A stretch of 64,000 bases of DNA from Solen grandis (GCA_021229015.1 CM037788.1:41731810-41795809), one strand, 5' to 3'; counted from the stretch's first letter, positions 34,601 to 44,622 are shown. Numbers and translations are program-made. Notes: generated from the sequence alone by a model not told the origin.

Positions 34601-36678
34601 TTTCTACGGTGCATAGTAAGTGTTAGGGCTAAGTTTTTATAATAAATAATATAATCGAATGATAAAAATTAATTCGATAGCGAAAACGAAATAAATTATC
34701 AATTTCTTAAAGTGCATTGAGAGTCTGTTTTGTGAATGGGAAGTTGTTGTTCGATCCCCGGCCGCAGCATAGAATCGTAAAATTGTATAGACTACATCAT
34801 TGCTTGATAAGCGTATAGGGGCTAGTTCTACAACTGGTTGGTAGCATGACTAAGTTTAGTACCATGTCATTTGTCTACGTTGTGATACCGCACTGGCGTT
34901 GTAGTAGTGCCGTTATAAATCTTAATACAGTGAACTCTCTTTACAACGGCATTCATTATAACAGCATCCACTTTAGAACAGCAGTAGTCTTGAAACCTTA
35001 AGTGCATAATCCTTCTATGTCTCTATTCTTTATAATGACAATTTCCTTATAACAGCAAAATTCGCTGAAACAAACACCGCTGTTGTTAAGAGAGTTGACT
35101 GTATGGGCGGGACATTAAAACCATGTGAACCTCTTTGATAAAATAAGAGCATATCGTCGTATAATGTTTATATCCCTTAATCCTTGAAATTTAAACCTTA
35201 CTTAGAACTTTTATATATTTAACCAGAAACTTTGCAGTTGAAGCATAATACTTCTCCTGGGATATGTTATTTCTAGTATTTCATTCCGTGGGCCAATCTA
35301 CAACGCAGGAAATCTCGTACAGGTATCTCTCACAGTGAGTTAAAAATCTCTGAGGTACAGCTAAATCACAGGTAACCAATAGCGTGACTTTTGTTACACA
35401 CCATGATCATGTGGTAACTCCGACGTGTGGCACCAGTGTTTGTCCACGGGCTTGTTTCAAAGATATGGTAATGCATATAGATAAAGATCGGTTCTAATAG
35501 TGATGCACCAAATTTCCCATGTTTAAAATATTTCTAGTGTGTTAATCAGAACCTGTATATTTCAGCTGTCACAAGGAATGTGACCCAACTACACAGGGGG
35601 AGAGCAGCTGTCCCCAGACATGCCCGTGTCAGAATGGCGGGTCATGTGACAGTGTGACAGGTGACTGCACGTGCCTGCCTGGATATAAGGTATGCATGTA
35701 GCCTTGACAACTAAAGAGACTGAACTATTTGGGACTTTGAGCTTCTACACTAAAATACAATTTCAAAGAATGGATAAGATAATATAACGAACATATATAT
35801 TAGATGTCGTTCTAACCTTCGAGGAGACTTTAAGGGAGGACCCTTTCAATTTATATTTGCAGAGTATTGTCATGATTATTTCAAGGTAGGTGCAAGGGTC
35901 TTATTAAGGGTTATATGGTATTTGAATTTCTCCCCAGGGGGCATACTGTGCCGAGGAGTGTGACAGGTACCACTGGGGGCCGGGATGTACTCAAGTCTGT
36001 GAATGTGGCAACGGGAAATGTAACGCCTCGACCGGGCAGTGTGTCTGCCCATTAGGCGTGGGTGGAAATAGGTAAGTCTTCTAACTGAGGTATGTTTCTT
36101 GACAAAGGTACAGTGGGGTCTTTATACAAATAAATGTCTGCTATCAGAATAGCACAGGTCCAATCAAGGGACCGTCAAGAGGGTAAAATAAAAGTCGTAA
36201 GAAATAACGCAAACTATATACATGTATGTATTATTTTGTTTAAAATAACTAAACAAGAGTGTGCTATTCTTACAAAAAATAACATTTAAGTTGGAAATTT
36301 CAAAAGTTTCTGTGTTCATTCACTTGTATACAATATTCCAATATTGCAGATACATGTAACCATTAACTGTTTCATTATTTTCAACATGAATAAAGATCAC
36401 TCCCTCAGACTGCAACATCTTGTCCATACTGGACATCATATTGGTAGTAAAATTGTGATATTCTGTTGTACAGTACTTAATATGACGTGCCTTGATATGT
36501 TTTGGTTTCTTTTTTTCTTTCAGATGTGAAATACAGTGCCCATCTGGATACTATGGTAACAAGTGTGAAATAGAATGCATGTGTCAGAATGGAGGAAGGT
36601 GCCAGCACGACACTAGAAGACAGGTGATATGTGACTGTACAGGGACCGGATATCATGGCAACATATGTAATGACAGAG
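25526..36678 (+). CDS. EMI and EGF-like repeat protein (MEGF/Draper/CED-1-like), 5' part
   Basis: Nine coding exons: 25526-25659, 30546-30641, 31635-31741, 32598-32702, 33874-33975, 34474-34615, 35566-35689, 35938-36071 and 36524-36678. Each has AG before it (except the first, which holds the ATG) and GT after it, and all junction phases agree, giving 366 residues without a stop. The product has a signal peptide (about residues 1-20), an EMI domain (about 39-112) and then a run of EGF-like modules with the CxxxxxGxxC and CxCxxG pattern of the MEGF10/Draper/scavenger-receptor-F group. Family members act at the cell surface in recognising apoptotic cells or ligands, or as secreted cysteine-rich proteins; which applies here is unknown because no transmembrane or cytoplasmic exon is seen. 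The 3' end probably lies in or beyond the 38.1-kb assembly gap. Introns carry several mobile elements. Confidence 0.85.
25725..25870 (-). mobile_element. SINE relic, family A, in intron 1
   Basis: ggtagaaccattgacctacg, then catctgggagccttccctgc and ggaattcgaacccacagggg: the body and reversed head of family A, diverged. It begins about 65 bases after the donor of the signal-peptide exon. Confidence 0.6.
25955..26060 (-). mobile_element. SINE relic, family C, in intron 1
   Basis: gggttggaccaatactttgc, then ggatccgtaatgaggtatgt; a diverged copy of the 57200-57355 element. Confidence 0.5.
26690..26790. repeat. dispersed TTCGATTATTCGA-type repeat, copy 2
   Basis: ttccgaatcttgcgattacc, then ttcgattattcgagtcttgc and gatttttcgataattttatt. 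Same block order as 23410-23545. Confidence 0.45.
27633..27775 (+). mobile_element. tRNA-derived SINE, family C, in intron 1
   Basis: Head: ggattccgtggtccagtggt (A-box region) and gttgtgggttcgaactcc (B box). Body: tggtatttccatgcgcaaag, then tactagtccagccaaataac, the complement of the block seen in minus-strand copies. The clover-leaf does not close, so it is not a functional tRNA. Confidence 0.7.
28905..29335 (+). repeat. diverged tandem element with GTCGGCG-like head
   Basis: Head cttcgtcgtcgtccttggcg, then two degenerate units of about 170-190 bp, each with ctattaaaccatctgtcatc-like and actatcacaagggctacatt-like blocks (28995 onward and 29160 onward). The layout resembles the element at 37610-38100. 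It lies in intron 1 of the EMI/EGF gene. Confidence 0.5.
29531..30001. repeat. 37-bp minisatellite, 13 units
   Basis: Units starting cgcatccgagaggtaaagac begin at 29531, 29568, 29605, 29642, 29679, 29716, 29745, 29782, 29819, 29856, 29893, 29928 and 29965. Spacing is 37 bp except for one 29-bp and one 35-bp step. Two variant units (ggcattcgagagg and cctatccgagacg) occur as a duplicated pair. Degenerate copies trail to about 30090. Units touch without spacers, so this is not a CRISPR array. It is intronic. Confidence 0.92.
30546..30641 (+). CDS. exon 2: EMI domain, first half
   Basis: Acceptor tttttttacag, donor gtatgt. It encodes [20 protein letters not shown] and continues [12 protein letters not shown], with two EMI cysteines and the tyrosine-rich spacing typical of the module. 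Confidence 0.85.
31365..31470. repeat. dispersed TTCCGAAAATTGCGATT repeat, copy 3
   Basis: tattccaaatccctgtgcgg, then ccagttttccgaaaattgcg and attgtccgaacattttatta, which parallels the copies at 23410 and 26690. Intronic. Confidence 0.45.
31635..31741 (+). CDS. exon 3: EMI domain, second half
   Basis: Acceptor ttttttcag, donor gtatgt. It encodes [20 protein letters not shown], then [15 protein letters not shown]. The Y-rich run followed by CC-x-GY-x(7)-C is the diagnostic end of an EMI domain. Confidence 0.88.
32278..32439. mobile_element. 162-bp MITE, pogo/Tigger-like, in intron 3
   Basis: Ends CGGTAAAACCTCGCT (32278-32292) and AGCGAGGTATTACTG (32425-32439) form an imperfect inverted repeat, extended inside by aagaccacc and ggtggtctt. 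TA flanks both sides (32276-32277 and 32440-32441). The AACCTCG terminus and TA target recall pogo/Tigger elements (established family trait; assignment is inference). Confidence 0.7.
32598..32702 (+). CDS. exon 4: EGF-like module
   Basis: Acceptor ctatttcag, donor gtaagt, phase 1 at both ends. Residues run [20 protein letters not shown], then [14 protein letters not shown]: six cysteines in EGF order, one module per symmetric exon. Confidence 0.9.
32970..33170 (+). mobile_element. SINE copy, family B, in intron 4
   Basis: Headless body: caggactggttggcctggtg, gaatgatgtgactgaatgtg, gtatcatgctac, and ending gatgggtcattaaacctt. A short reversed fragment of the same family lies at 33265-33330. 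Confidence 0.6.
33874..33975 (+). CDS. exon 5: laminin-type EGF module
   Basis: Acceptor ttaattccag, donor gtaatt, phase 1 at both ends. It encodes [20 protein letters not shown], then [14 protein letters not shown], with the WGPDC pattern characteristic of MEGF-type repeats. Confidence 0.9.
34033..34274. mobile_element. 242-bp palindromic MITE in intron 5
   Basis: Ends ttaacccattccctcata (34033) and tatgagggaaagggttaa (to 34274) are near-perfect inverted repeats starting with TTAA. The centre is a second hairpin at about 34166-34232, around cagcctgcgagt / actcgcaggctg. Compact, non-coding and intronic. Confidence 0.75.
34474..34615 (+). CDS. exon 6: EGF-like modules
   Basis: Acceptor tttttttttcag, donor gtaagt. 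It begins [11 protein letters not shown], completing the previous module, and continues [20 protein letters not shown] then GFYGA. It ends in phase 2. Confidence 0.9.
34725..35125 (+). mobile_element. SINE copy, family B, interrupted by a MITE
   Basis: The head shows gttcgatccccggccgcagc, and the body continues to gtgccgttataaatctta. After the inserted 34928-35101 element, the SINE tail resumes with tgggcgggacattaaaacc. It lies in intron 6 of the EMI/EGF gene. Confidence 0.6.
34928..35101. mobile_element. 174-bp MITE nested in a SINE
   Basis: Inverted ends CAGTGAACTCTCTTTACAAC (34928-34947) and, on the other strand from 35101, CAGTCAACTCTCTTAACAAC. TA flanks both sides (34926-34927 and 35102-35103). 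The TIR type and TA target fit the Tc1/mariner-pogo group. Confidence 0.75.
35566..35689 (+). CDS. exon 7: EGF-like module
   Basis: Acceptor tatatttcag, donor gtatgc, leaving phase 0. It encodes [20 protein letters not shown], then [20 protein letters not shown] and K. Confidence 0.9.
35938..36071 (+). CDS. exon 8: EGF-like module
   Basis: Acceptor ttctccccag, donor gtaagt. It encodes [20 protein letters not shown], then [20 protein letters not shown] and VGGN, ending in phase 2. The WGPGC motif matches exon 5. Confidence 0.9.
36524..36678 (+). CDS. exon 9: EGF-like module
   Basis: Acceptor ctttctttcag, donor gtatgt, ending in phase 1. It encodes [20 protein letters not shown], then [20 protein letters not shown], then [11 protein letters not shown]. 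This is the last exon I can support with confidence. Confidence 0.9.
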
Positions 36679-37435
36679 GTATGTACACTTCCGCTGTTCA
36701 TTATACTGCTCCTACCTTAATATGATTGGAATTTTCTAACCATACGTAACATAACTTAATTCAAATAACTTGAACTTAGATCGCTTTTTATAAAAAAAAA
36801 GAAAAGAAAATCCTTAAATTCACACTAAATTGTCAGATGAAAAGTACATAAAAGTCTTCAAGCCTATCAATGACTTTAAAATCTAAATTTCAACTATTTT
36901 AGTCTTTTACAGTTTTATTAGATAACCTGACTAATAAGAAAAGTAAGCATCGACGCTATAAATGCCTGAAATAAGCATGATTCTAATTCTGACATAAATT
37001 TTGTGATAGAAAATAAATAACCCATGACTTTTAAGGTCTTACCCACTAATGTTTTACTGTCATAGCAGATTAGAACGAGTTCTTGCTAATCAAAACTAGA
37101 CAACGCTATGTCTTTTATAAGATATGATAGAATACATAATTATAATAAAAAAATGTTTGTTATAAAACCACCTTAGTTTACTTTGTTCTACTAACATATA
37201 CCTTCAGTTTCGATTTTAAAACACTTCTATTATTACTTAAAATTTCTGTATTTTCTTTTTGTGAATACAGGAAAATAACAAAGGAAAACTTTCTTTAAAA
37301 ATGAAATTTAATATTATTTTTAGCAGCTGAATTAAAACTTCACAACAGTTTTGGAGTATTCATACAACATGCTATAAAATCCACATGCTTTATTTGTACC
37401 CAGTCCATTAATCGCCATTTTAATTTTCTCTTCAG

Positions 37436-37441
37436 TGAACG
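37436..37441 (+). other. candidate 6-nt microexon
   Basis: ttttctcttcag, then TGAACG, then gtaagt: a strong acceptor and donor six bases apart, downstream of exon 9. In phase 1 it would add Val-Asn and keep phase 1. It could be chance; only transcript data could tell. Confidence 0.25.
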
Positions 37442-37604
37442 GTAAGTCAAGCTTTTGAAAACAATTATTAGAGAAAGAACATGATTATTTAAAAATATTT
37501 ATAATTATTCCACAAATTTGCATATTGAGTTGTTTTTTTTTTAAAAATAATTTCATTCCAAAATGATTGTAGAAAGATTCTATATCATTTCCCTTACCAT
37601 TTTT

Positions 37605-38100
37605 AGCTCGGCTATTCAAAGAATATGAGAGCTATTGTAGTCACCCTTGCGTCGGCGTTGGCGTTGCAGCCTTTGGTTAATGTTTTGCATTTTATTATTA
37701 ACCTTATATCTCAGTAACATGGTATTGACTTGAAAGTTTATGAATATGTTAAGGGGTATCAGACAACCAAGGTAGATAACTCTTGACTGAATTTAAAATA
37801 AATTATGGTCCCTATTTAACTTGGAAAATTTGGTTAAGTGTAAGTTTTGTATGCAAGCGACTGTCCAGATCATGTCTCAGAAACTGTTTATTGTATTGAC
37901 TAGAAAGTTTAGGAGTGTGTTCAGAGGCATCAGAAAATTGAGGAGGAAAGCTCTTGGACTGAATTTTATAAAAATTATGGCCCTTTTCTAACCTGGATAC
38001 TTGGTTAAAGTTTTGCTTGCACCTTATTATTATGATTATGTCTCAGTAACTAGGCATGGGATTGATTTTAGACTCCATAAACCTAGGGGTATTTGATTAT
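37605..38100 (+). repeat. tandem element of about 170-bp units running into the assembly gap
   Basis: Head: gtcacccttgcgtcggcgtt. Then three units, each with ttatatctcagtaacatggt-like, gaaagtttatgaatatgtta-like and attatggtccctatttaact-like blocks, at about 37680, 37850 and 38015. The third is cut off by the Ns. Confidence 0.6.
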
Positions 38101-38200
38101 NNNNNNNNNNNNNNNNNNNNNNNNNNNNNNNNNNNNNNNNNNNNNNNNNNNNNNNNNNNNNNNNNNNNNNNNNNNNNNNNNNNNNNNNNNNNNNNNNNNN
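38101..38200. other. assembly gap (100 N)
   Basis: Exactly 100 unknown bases, the conventional size for a gap of unknown length. It falls inside a tandem repeat and between the last seen EMI/EGF exon and the VWC gene, so exons may be missing here. Confidence 0.99.
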
Positions 38201-40460
38201 TTTTAAAAAAAAAAATCATAAAGCATTAATATAGTGTTCCTGCTTTCTACAGCGATAAGACTATTTTATCGTTACATCATATGTATTGTGTATAGTGTAA
38301 AAAATATTTCGTTGACATTAAATTTCGTTGATGATGCACTTAGGGGACTTTCGTGGCTACCTTTATCCGTCGACTGGTGTTCTAGAAAACGTGAGTTCTG
38401 TATAAAGGAACGGTATTCGTGGGGAGTAAAAATCGTGGATAAAACCCTCCATGAAATCGACAAATATTAGTGTCCCACGAATGTAGTTATTTTACACTTA
38501 ATTGAAAAAAAAATCGGTTTTGCTTATATAAGATAACATACTGAAACACAAAGTTGACGAAATACATGAGGCTGTATAGCAGTAATGTAAAGCAAGACAA
38601 TGGGACAAAGTAAAATTATTGTTCTTTGTCACTTCACATTCTTCTCATGTGTAAAGAATGATAACCATGCCTTCAAAGTTTTTAAAATATGTTCTAGAAA
38701 AACATTATTTCACCATACAAGTAAGTAATAGAGATAAGGCAAGGTAGAGTTATTGTTCTTGGTAAGTAAAGTTTGACCATTGTATAAGTAAACTCAATCC
38801 CTAAAGTACTTTCTGGGTTGTGACATACAGATGCGACGAGAGAAACTATAGTCATTTGATACTCTAACAAGAAAAGATTAAAAACAAAATGATTCAACTG
38901 ACGGCTTACACATACTGCCCCCTCTCATTTCTACTGTTTTGACCTTATAACCGAACCTGTCTATGCACAGGACCCTCATATTAGAAAAATTGATCTCTCT
39001 ATTAATAATTTGTATATAGAGAGGTCATTTTTTTTTACTGAATATCAGGGTCCAGTGGTCTATGATTTAAATCAAGAGGTTAACAAACGCAAAATAATGG
39101 ACTAAAACTAAAAACTATAACTAAAAAATTTCTAAATATATAACCCAAGAATATAAAAAAATAAGTATTACAAAATAAGGCTCAGCTGGACTACAAAATA
39201 CTGAACGACGCTCTTACCGATTGAGCTAAATTAGCAGTCGCAAATTTGTGGTACAGAAAAGGTTGTTTATAGGTAGTTTAATGAATGATACTGCGGATGA
39301 ACACTGAATTATAAACTTGCTTCTTTACAGTTTTATTTGCACAGAAATTGTGATTATACCCAATGCTTTCAAAATCCTGCAAAATATCTAACTTTTATCA
39401 AAACTGCAATATTGACTTCTACAACCAGTGGTACTATTTTTCAACGCGAATGTATGGAGTGTATAAGTGGCGGTAATGTGATTGTAAGTAGAAATATCAC
39501 TGTCTGACTTCCGCGTGTATCTTCAACAGTGAAGAGATAACATTATCTACTATAAGGGGAGAAATATGCGACAATATGGAAAACTCGGCTGAAGAAATGT
39601 ATGAAATAAATAGATTTTTTGTTTAAATTTTCGTGTTAGATCGTTTTATTTTCTACTTGTGGTCCTAGAAGGAAAGAAAAAAAAACACAGTTTCCCCCAC
39701 TCGTGACCTTTTCTCTTCTGACGACGGCTGAAAGAAAATACAATTTTAAACAAAAATCAGCACGTGTCTTCTTTATATGCTACATTTTACCATACAAACA
39801 CAACGTAATGTAATGTAATATATATGATTATATTACACAGGTGTAGAATACATCAATGTTAGTACTGACCAGTAGTCGCCACAAGGTTAAATAACTACAG
39901 GAATCAATATTAGAGATATGTCTTTGTCGTCTTATATTAAGTTATGCATGTTTAAAAGAAACATATGTATCTTTCATCTTTCATTATTTCTTTTTTTGTC
40001 TTTAAATTGGGTAATATTTCGCGCGGCCAGTAATCTTTTCTCCCACCGTATCTGTAATCCTGATTCCACGAAAAGCTACAAGAGCGACACAACAACTTCT
40101 ACGGAGGCCAAATCGTGACAAAAACTGTACATAGTCACGAAATGAAGCACTGAAAAGTGCTCGAGTTGGCCGAATTAAAACAATTCATCTCATACAACTC
40201 AAGTCGATCATGATTATCAACAGGTTATTATCTATTAATAGTGTCATTACTTAATTTTGACCAATATGATATTGCAGCGCAATAAGTGACGTAATTTTTT
40301 GTATTTTGTATTGACATCAGAGACTTATCTTTACATTACTCGCGAACGATTCCCTCTTTTTACCTGAAATTTCACTTTTGTGCTTCTTAAGAGCGAGTGA
40401 TTCTGTACTATTTCAGCCCTTGTGACACGACCAGGCCTCCATATATTGATGTATTCTCAC
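38201..40460. other. no supported exon; likely 3' ends of two convergent genes
   Basis: Should hold the 3' ends of the EMI/EGF gene (+) and the VWC gene (-), but no exon can be assigned. The 78-codon frame at 38234-38470 overlaps sequence of dispersed-repeat style (aaatttcgttga, atcgtggataaaaccctcca). At 39209-39236 an A-box-like stretch on the minus strand, ttagctcaatcggtaagagc, has no B box. Confidence 0.45.
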
Positions 40461-42181
40461 CTGCGTCCTTCTGTGCTTTACCCGCACATATCGGACAACA
40501 CTGCCAGAGAGGAATTATATATTCATCGTCTTTACAGGGTAATCTGTAGTTGCATGTTCTTTCCACATCACTACAATTAGCTTTGCCATTTGTACAGAAG
40601 CATTTGAAACAGGGCTTTTTATTATCCGGAAGATAGAACTCTCCATTGGCTAACCCTCGACAACGAGGATCGTCTAGAAGGGAAAAATAATATAAAAAGG
40701 GTAACTCTATGTGTTAAATTATACAAAGGTCACTAAATTGTAACTTTAGCTACGCCATTATGTCATTAACCTACTAAAACATATGTCGTAATAACTACGA
40801 ATTTAACTTTTGAAAGGTCTCGACTAAACTCCTGATTCTACAAACCACGATTATGGACATGGATAAGTTACTAAACTGCACGTACAAATCCGTCCTGATT
40901 GATTAACCAAAGTTGTAGGAATTGCAGATTTATTTTATGCCGAAAATAGAGAAATGAAAATTGTCTTGCGATAAAGTATACATGTTCAGTAATACTCCAT
41001 ACTAAGTGTGATTTGTGGATTCCGATTAGTCAATATAAGTGTTCAGATAAATTCCCTGTGCAATTTACAATTAAAGCAAATTATAGGTAAATAAAGAAGC
41101 TCTACATTTTAAATAAAAGAACCAAAGCGTTGAAAACAAAAGTAGTCCGCAGCGAACGTTTTTAAACTCTTCTCATGAATAAACATTATTCTGACGTCAT
41201 GTCACGTGAACTGGGTCACTCAACAGCGCATAATATACAATTATGTTTAGTTAATGGCGCTTATGGTACATCTATAATCGATAAGATAACATGATGATTC
41301 AACACACATACCTAGATGCAGTAAACAATCTTTTTTTGAAACGTTGTGCATCTCAAAGAGATATATGTTTATATCAAATTTCCCTGTCAGATGTAACGTC
41401 GAGCGTCAGATCATTGCTCCGTTTAAGATAAGTCATTGATCAAACACGAGAGGTTATACAGGAATGGTCCAGCTATATTAAGGGAAAAATATGATCACGC
41501 TGTATTTTTCCGCATTCACTGTTTACATATTATAAAGTGCCCTCGCGTTTAAAGCCGTTTAAGAAAGTTTTTGAGTGGCACTAATAAATTGGTAAAATGG
41601 CTTATATCATAAACGTAACCTGTAATTTGTTATTCCTCTATATGAAATCAAAATAATGCGAGAAAGAAACGCCTTCTTTCGGCACTTTATAAGGAAGAAC
41701 AGTTATAAACGTATAAAACGTTTAAATGCAAACATGATTTTGATAATTTTATAGACAAAATAATACATGTTACTCAATTCAAATTCATTCATTAACCATA
41801 ATCAAAGGTAAGTTCGATACGAACAAACTTTTCGTTTCTCTTTCTTTCGCGGGATGGATTAAAAAAATGCACAAGAAATGACAAACAGCAACAGAATGAG
41901 TATAATGTAAACTTTTCAGCACACAGTAGAAAGCAACATTTATACAGCGTTTTGATAACAAATACGAATTAATAAAGAAGGCGTACATATTTATGATCAC
42001 AATATAATTTATACAGCACGCCTATATAGCAAATAATGAGTTTCCGACTCAATTCCTGTTGGAAAAAATATACATATCATATAATTATTATAATAATATA
42101 CTTGCCTGTCTCCTGGGCGATAACATATCCAAATACGGCACACAGACACACAAGTGTCCAACGCACCGATGTCGATGCCAT
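40461..42181 (-). CDS. secreted von Willebrand factor type C domain protein, 5' part
   Basis: Two coding exons on the minus strand. Exon 1 (42181-42106) starts at the ATG and encodes MASTSVRWTLVCLCAVFGYV then IAQET, a clear signal peptide. Exon 2 (40673-40461) encodes DPRCRGLANGEFYLPDNKKP, then CFKCFCTNGKANCSDVERTC, then a stretch ending QCCPICAG. The C-x-GL-x-NGE-x-Y start, CxCxNG centre and CCPxC end define a VWC domain of about 65 residues. Such domains bind growth factors of the BMP/TGF-beta group or mediate oligomerisation; the ligand here is unknown. Phase fits only if exon 1 ends at a GC donor (ACAG/GCAAGT). Exon 2 ends in phase 1 at gtgaga, so at least one more exon follows at lower coordinates; I could not find it. 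It converges with the EMI/EGF gene. Confidence 0.82.
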
Positions 42182-42530
42182 GTTGATTCTTAGTAAGTAT
42201 TTATTCCTTCTGCATTTAAATAATTCAGAGGACTGTGGAAGTCTTGCGTAGTGGCAATTAGTGTGGCCGCCTCGGGGATTCCTGCACCCGAGCTCGAGCC
42301 TTTAGAAGACCAGGAATATCCGTGCTGCTTTGTAAGCAACCACGGGTTCCTAGCACGATGTAATAAACAGCTTTGGTCTGGAACGAGCCAGAGAGGCCAA
42401 TGCCGAAAACTTCTCTCAATCGTAATGAAGTATATGATTGACAGACGCAATAACCAATCAGGAGCACGCTTACAAATCTACGCTTTGATGAGCACCTTCG
42501 GGTTCTGGAGGAAAGGGAGTTGACCTAAAT
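42182..42530 (-). promoter_or_regulatory. likely promoter and 5' leader of the VWC gene
   Basis: The 350 bp upstream of the ATG are richer in G, C and CpG than the neighbourhood. They include an inverted CCAAT-type box (plus strand accaatca at 42453-42460), about 270 bp upstream of the start codon. No TATA box in a convincing place. Open frames here are short and lack domains. Confidence 0.35.
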
Positions 42531-43652
42531 CTGTGGAACACGAGACTAGGATGAAATTTGAGCCGGTAACACCCTGGGAAGAAGCACAAGAATAACTCAG
42601 CGTCTACGTTTTTTTTTTTGCTTTTAATGCGTAAGCATGGCATAGCACCCTGTTGTGTATGACACATCAACATAAAATATATATATAAAAACAAAGACCT
42701 AGAAGCCATAATGCCTTTACACCAACTCTGCAGAATTGCAGGACCACTAAAGACATACATACACGTCACGAGCATGAATATTTTCACTAGACTAGTCACG
42801 TGATTTTAGGGTTCACATTTTTGTTTTGTTTCTTTAAGTAATCTAAAAACAAAACCCCATTTATCGCAGCCAACTTAAACGCAAAAAAAAGAATATTTTT
42901 CCAACGAAATATGAAATACTTTGTTAGAATAAACAATATCATAGAAAACTAAATCCAAGCAAGTTTGCATTGAGAATAGAATAAGTATATTAAAGATTAA
43001 TATTATACAAGGACAAATAATGATAGAACCACACATCTTGGTTACAGCTGAGATTTTTCATATAAATCGACTACAGGTTTCGTACATTGTTGTTTTGTTT
43101 TTGTTTATCTATTTTATTTATTTATTTACAAACACTATAATGCATGTATAATGTTGCAAACAACGCACAGCTGATCGCACATAAACATTATCTAACATAT
43201 GTATTCATTAAGATTTTGGAGAATGTCCTTTATCAAATAAAATCAATTTTGTTTAAATAAGTTTTATACATTCTTGGAAAAGGTGGTGCTATGAAAGTTC
43301 TTAATTATCAGCAATGAATAGCTACTACTTTTGGCCTCAAATAAATAAACACACACACACACACACACACACACCAAAGACATATACATGTATAGTTAGC
43401 AATAAATGCTGGTTACTTTAGGCCAAAGGTCTATCTTCCTCATTCTTATAAAAATCCATAGTTTATCATTAATGTTACGGCCTTTTGACGCGGTGGTAAT
43501 TCAAGGGGTTTTCTCAAATCGCCCCATGTCTGCGTGTTTATGAACAGTGTGCGCCTGACAATGAGTTACGTGCTTGTTTGAAAAATACATCCTACGCACC
43601 GAATCATTGCCAGTGGTTCTTGTGATTCCAACTTTAATCGAGTTGTGTTTTG
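42531..43652. other. intergenic, simple repeats
   Basis: A (CA)n microsatellite at about 43350-43374. No gene recognised. Confidence 0.6.
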
Positions 43653-43665
43653 CAGGAAAAAGGGA

Positions 43666-43894
43666 TTGTTGTTGTTAAATTGGGGTTAACCGTCGCTGCG
43701 ATAGTATATATATAATCATATAGCGACGTCCAGCTAATTACAGGTGGAGGAAGACCCCGAATACACAGAGGTACCCGGGTAGAATCATCGACCTACCGCA
43801 AGCCAGCTGGAAGGCTTCCTCACATGAAAAATCCGCGGTGAGGGTCTGAGAGATTTGTAGTCCACGACTATAACCACTCGGCCACGGCGGCCCC
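43666..43894 (-). mobile_element. SINE family A with 13-bp target-site duplication
   Basis: The body matches 341-573 and ends in the head region tataaccactcggccacggc. The direct repeat CAGGAAAAAGGGA occurs at 43653-43665 and again at 43895-43907, a perfect duplication that marks a fairly recent insertion. The tail is a short TTG run at the left. The segment holding the B box is deleted in this copy (aaaatccgcggtgagggtct). Confidence 0.9.
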
Positions 43895-44581
43895 CAGGAA
43901 AAAGGGAAACACTTGTCATTATGAAATGATGTTATATTCAATGTTGTTGATTATTTCATCAGCATCGTTTAATATGCATTTATTATTTTCTTCCTTTTAC
44001 TCAATCATAGTATATATACATATATATAAATGCAAATTACTCAAATATGAATTAGGTCTTAGTCCACACTTTTGCTCTGTACGTACGCGAATAATGAATG
44101 GATACCGGCCCTTTTGAGTCTTATGGAAAGGTTGACATTTGCACACTGTATTTACAAATATAGATATCTTTAAATGTGAATATCTATCTTTAGAGATTTA
44201 GTCTAAGGATAATTCTTACTTATATTTCACTGCATTTTGGAATCGAAACTTCCGCTGAAATATGATATCATCTTTGTTTGCTCCAACCAAAGAATGAGTC
44301 ACTCTAAAAAATAAATAAAAAAGATTCCAATAAAAAAGAATGACTAAACAGTTTCTGTGTTAATTCGACAATACAATGGCAGTTTACATAAATAAGTGCA
44401 TGGTGGTTAACCTTTTGCTTTTGACTGAAAATGAGCAAAACCGATCGTTACGATATCAATGTTAATAATATTTTAATGTTGAAGCAAAACCACCGGAAGT
44501 GTTGATATCACGACGCGAAGATTAAAGAAAAACATACGATAAATAAGAAAGATATACCATGATTAAGACGATTATTTTTAC

Positions 44582-44583
<2 letters not shown>

Positions 44584-44617
<34 letters not shown>
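44584..44617. repeat. poly-T run
   Basis: More than 30 consecutive T residues, then gaggggagggaatggggttg. It may be the A tail of an inserted retro-copy, since SINE-like sequence follows to the right. Confidence 0.9.

Positions 44618-44622
<5 letters not shown>

Noticed and set aside
38234..38470. Terminal exon of the EMI/EGF gene just after the gap
   Set aside because: An acceptor-like tttctacag is present, but the frame overlaps repeat-like sequence and encodes no cysteine module, transmembrane helix or signalling motif.
39209..39236. tRNA gene on the minus strand
   Set aside because: Only an A-box-like stretch; no B box or acceptor stem.
42190..42523. Overlapping open frames upstream of the VWC gene
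   Set aside because: Several frames open on both strands in GC-richer promoter-like DNA; no domain or splice support.
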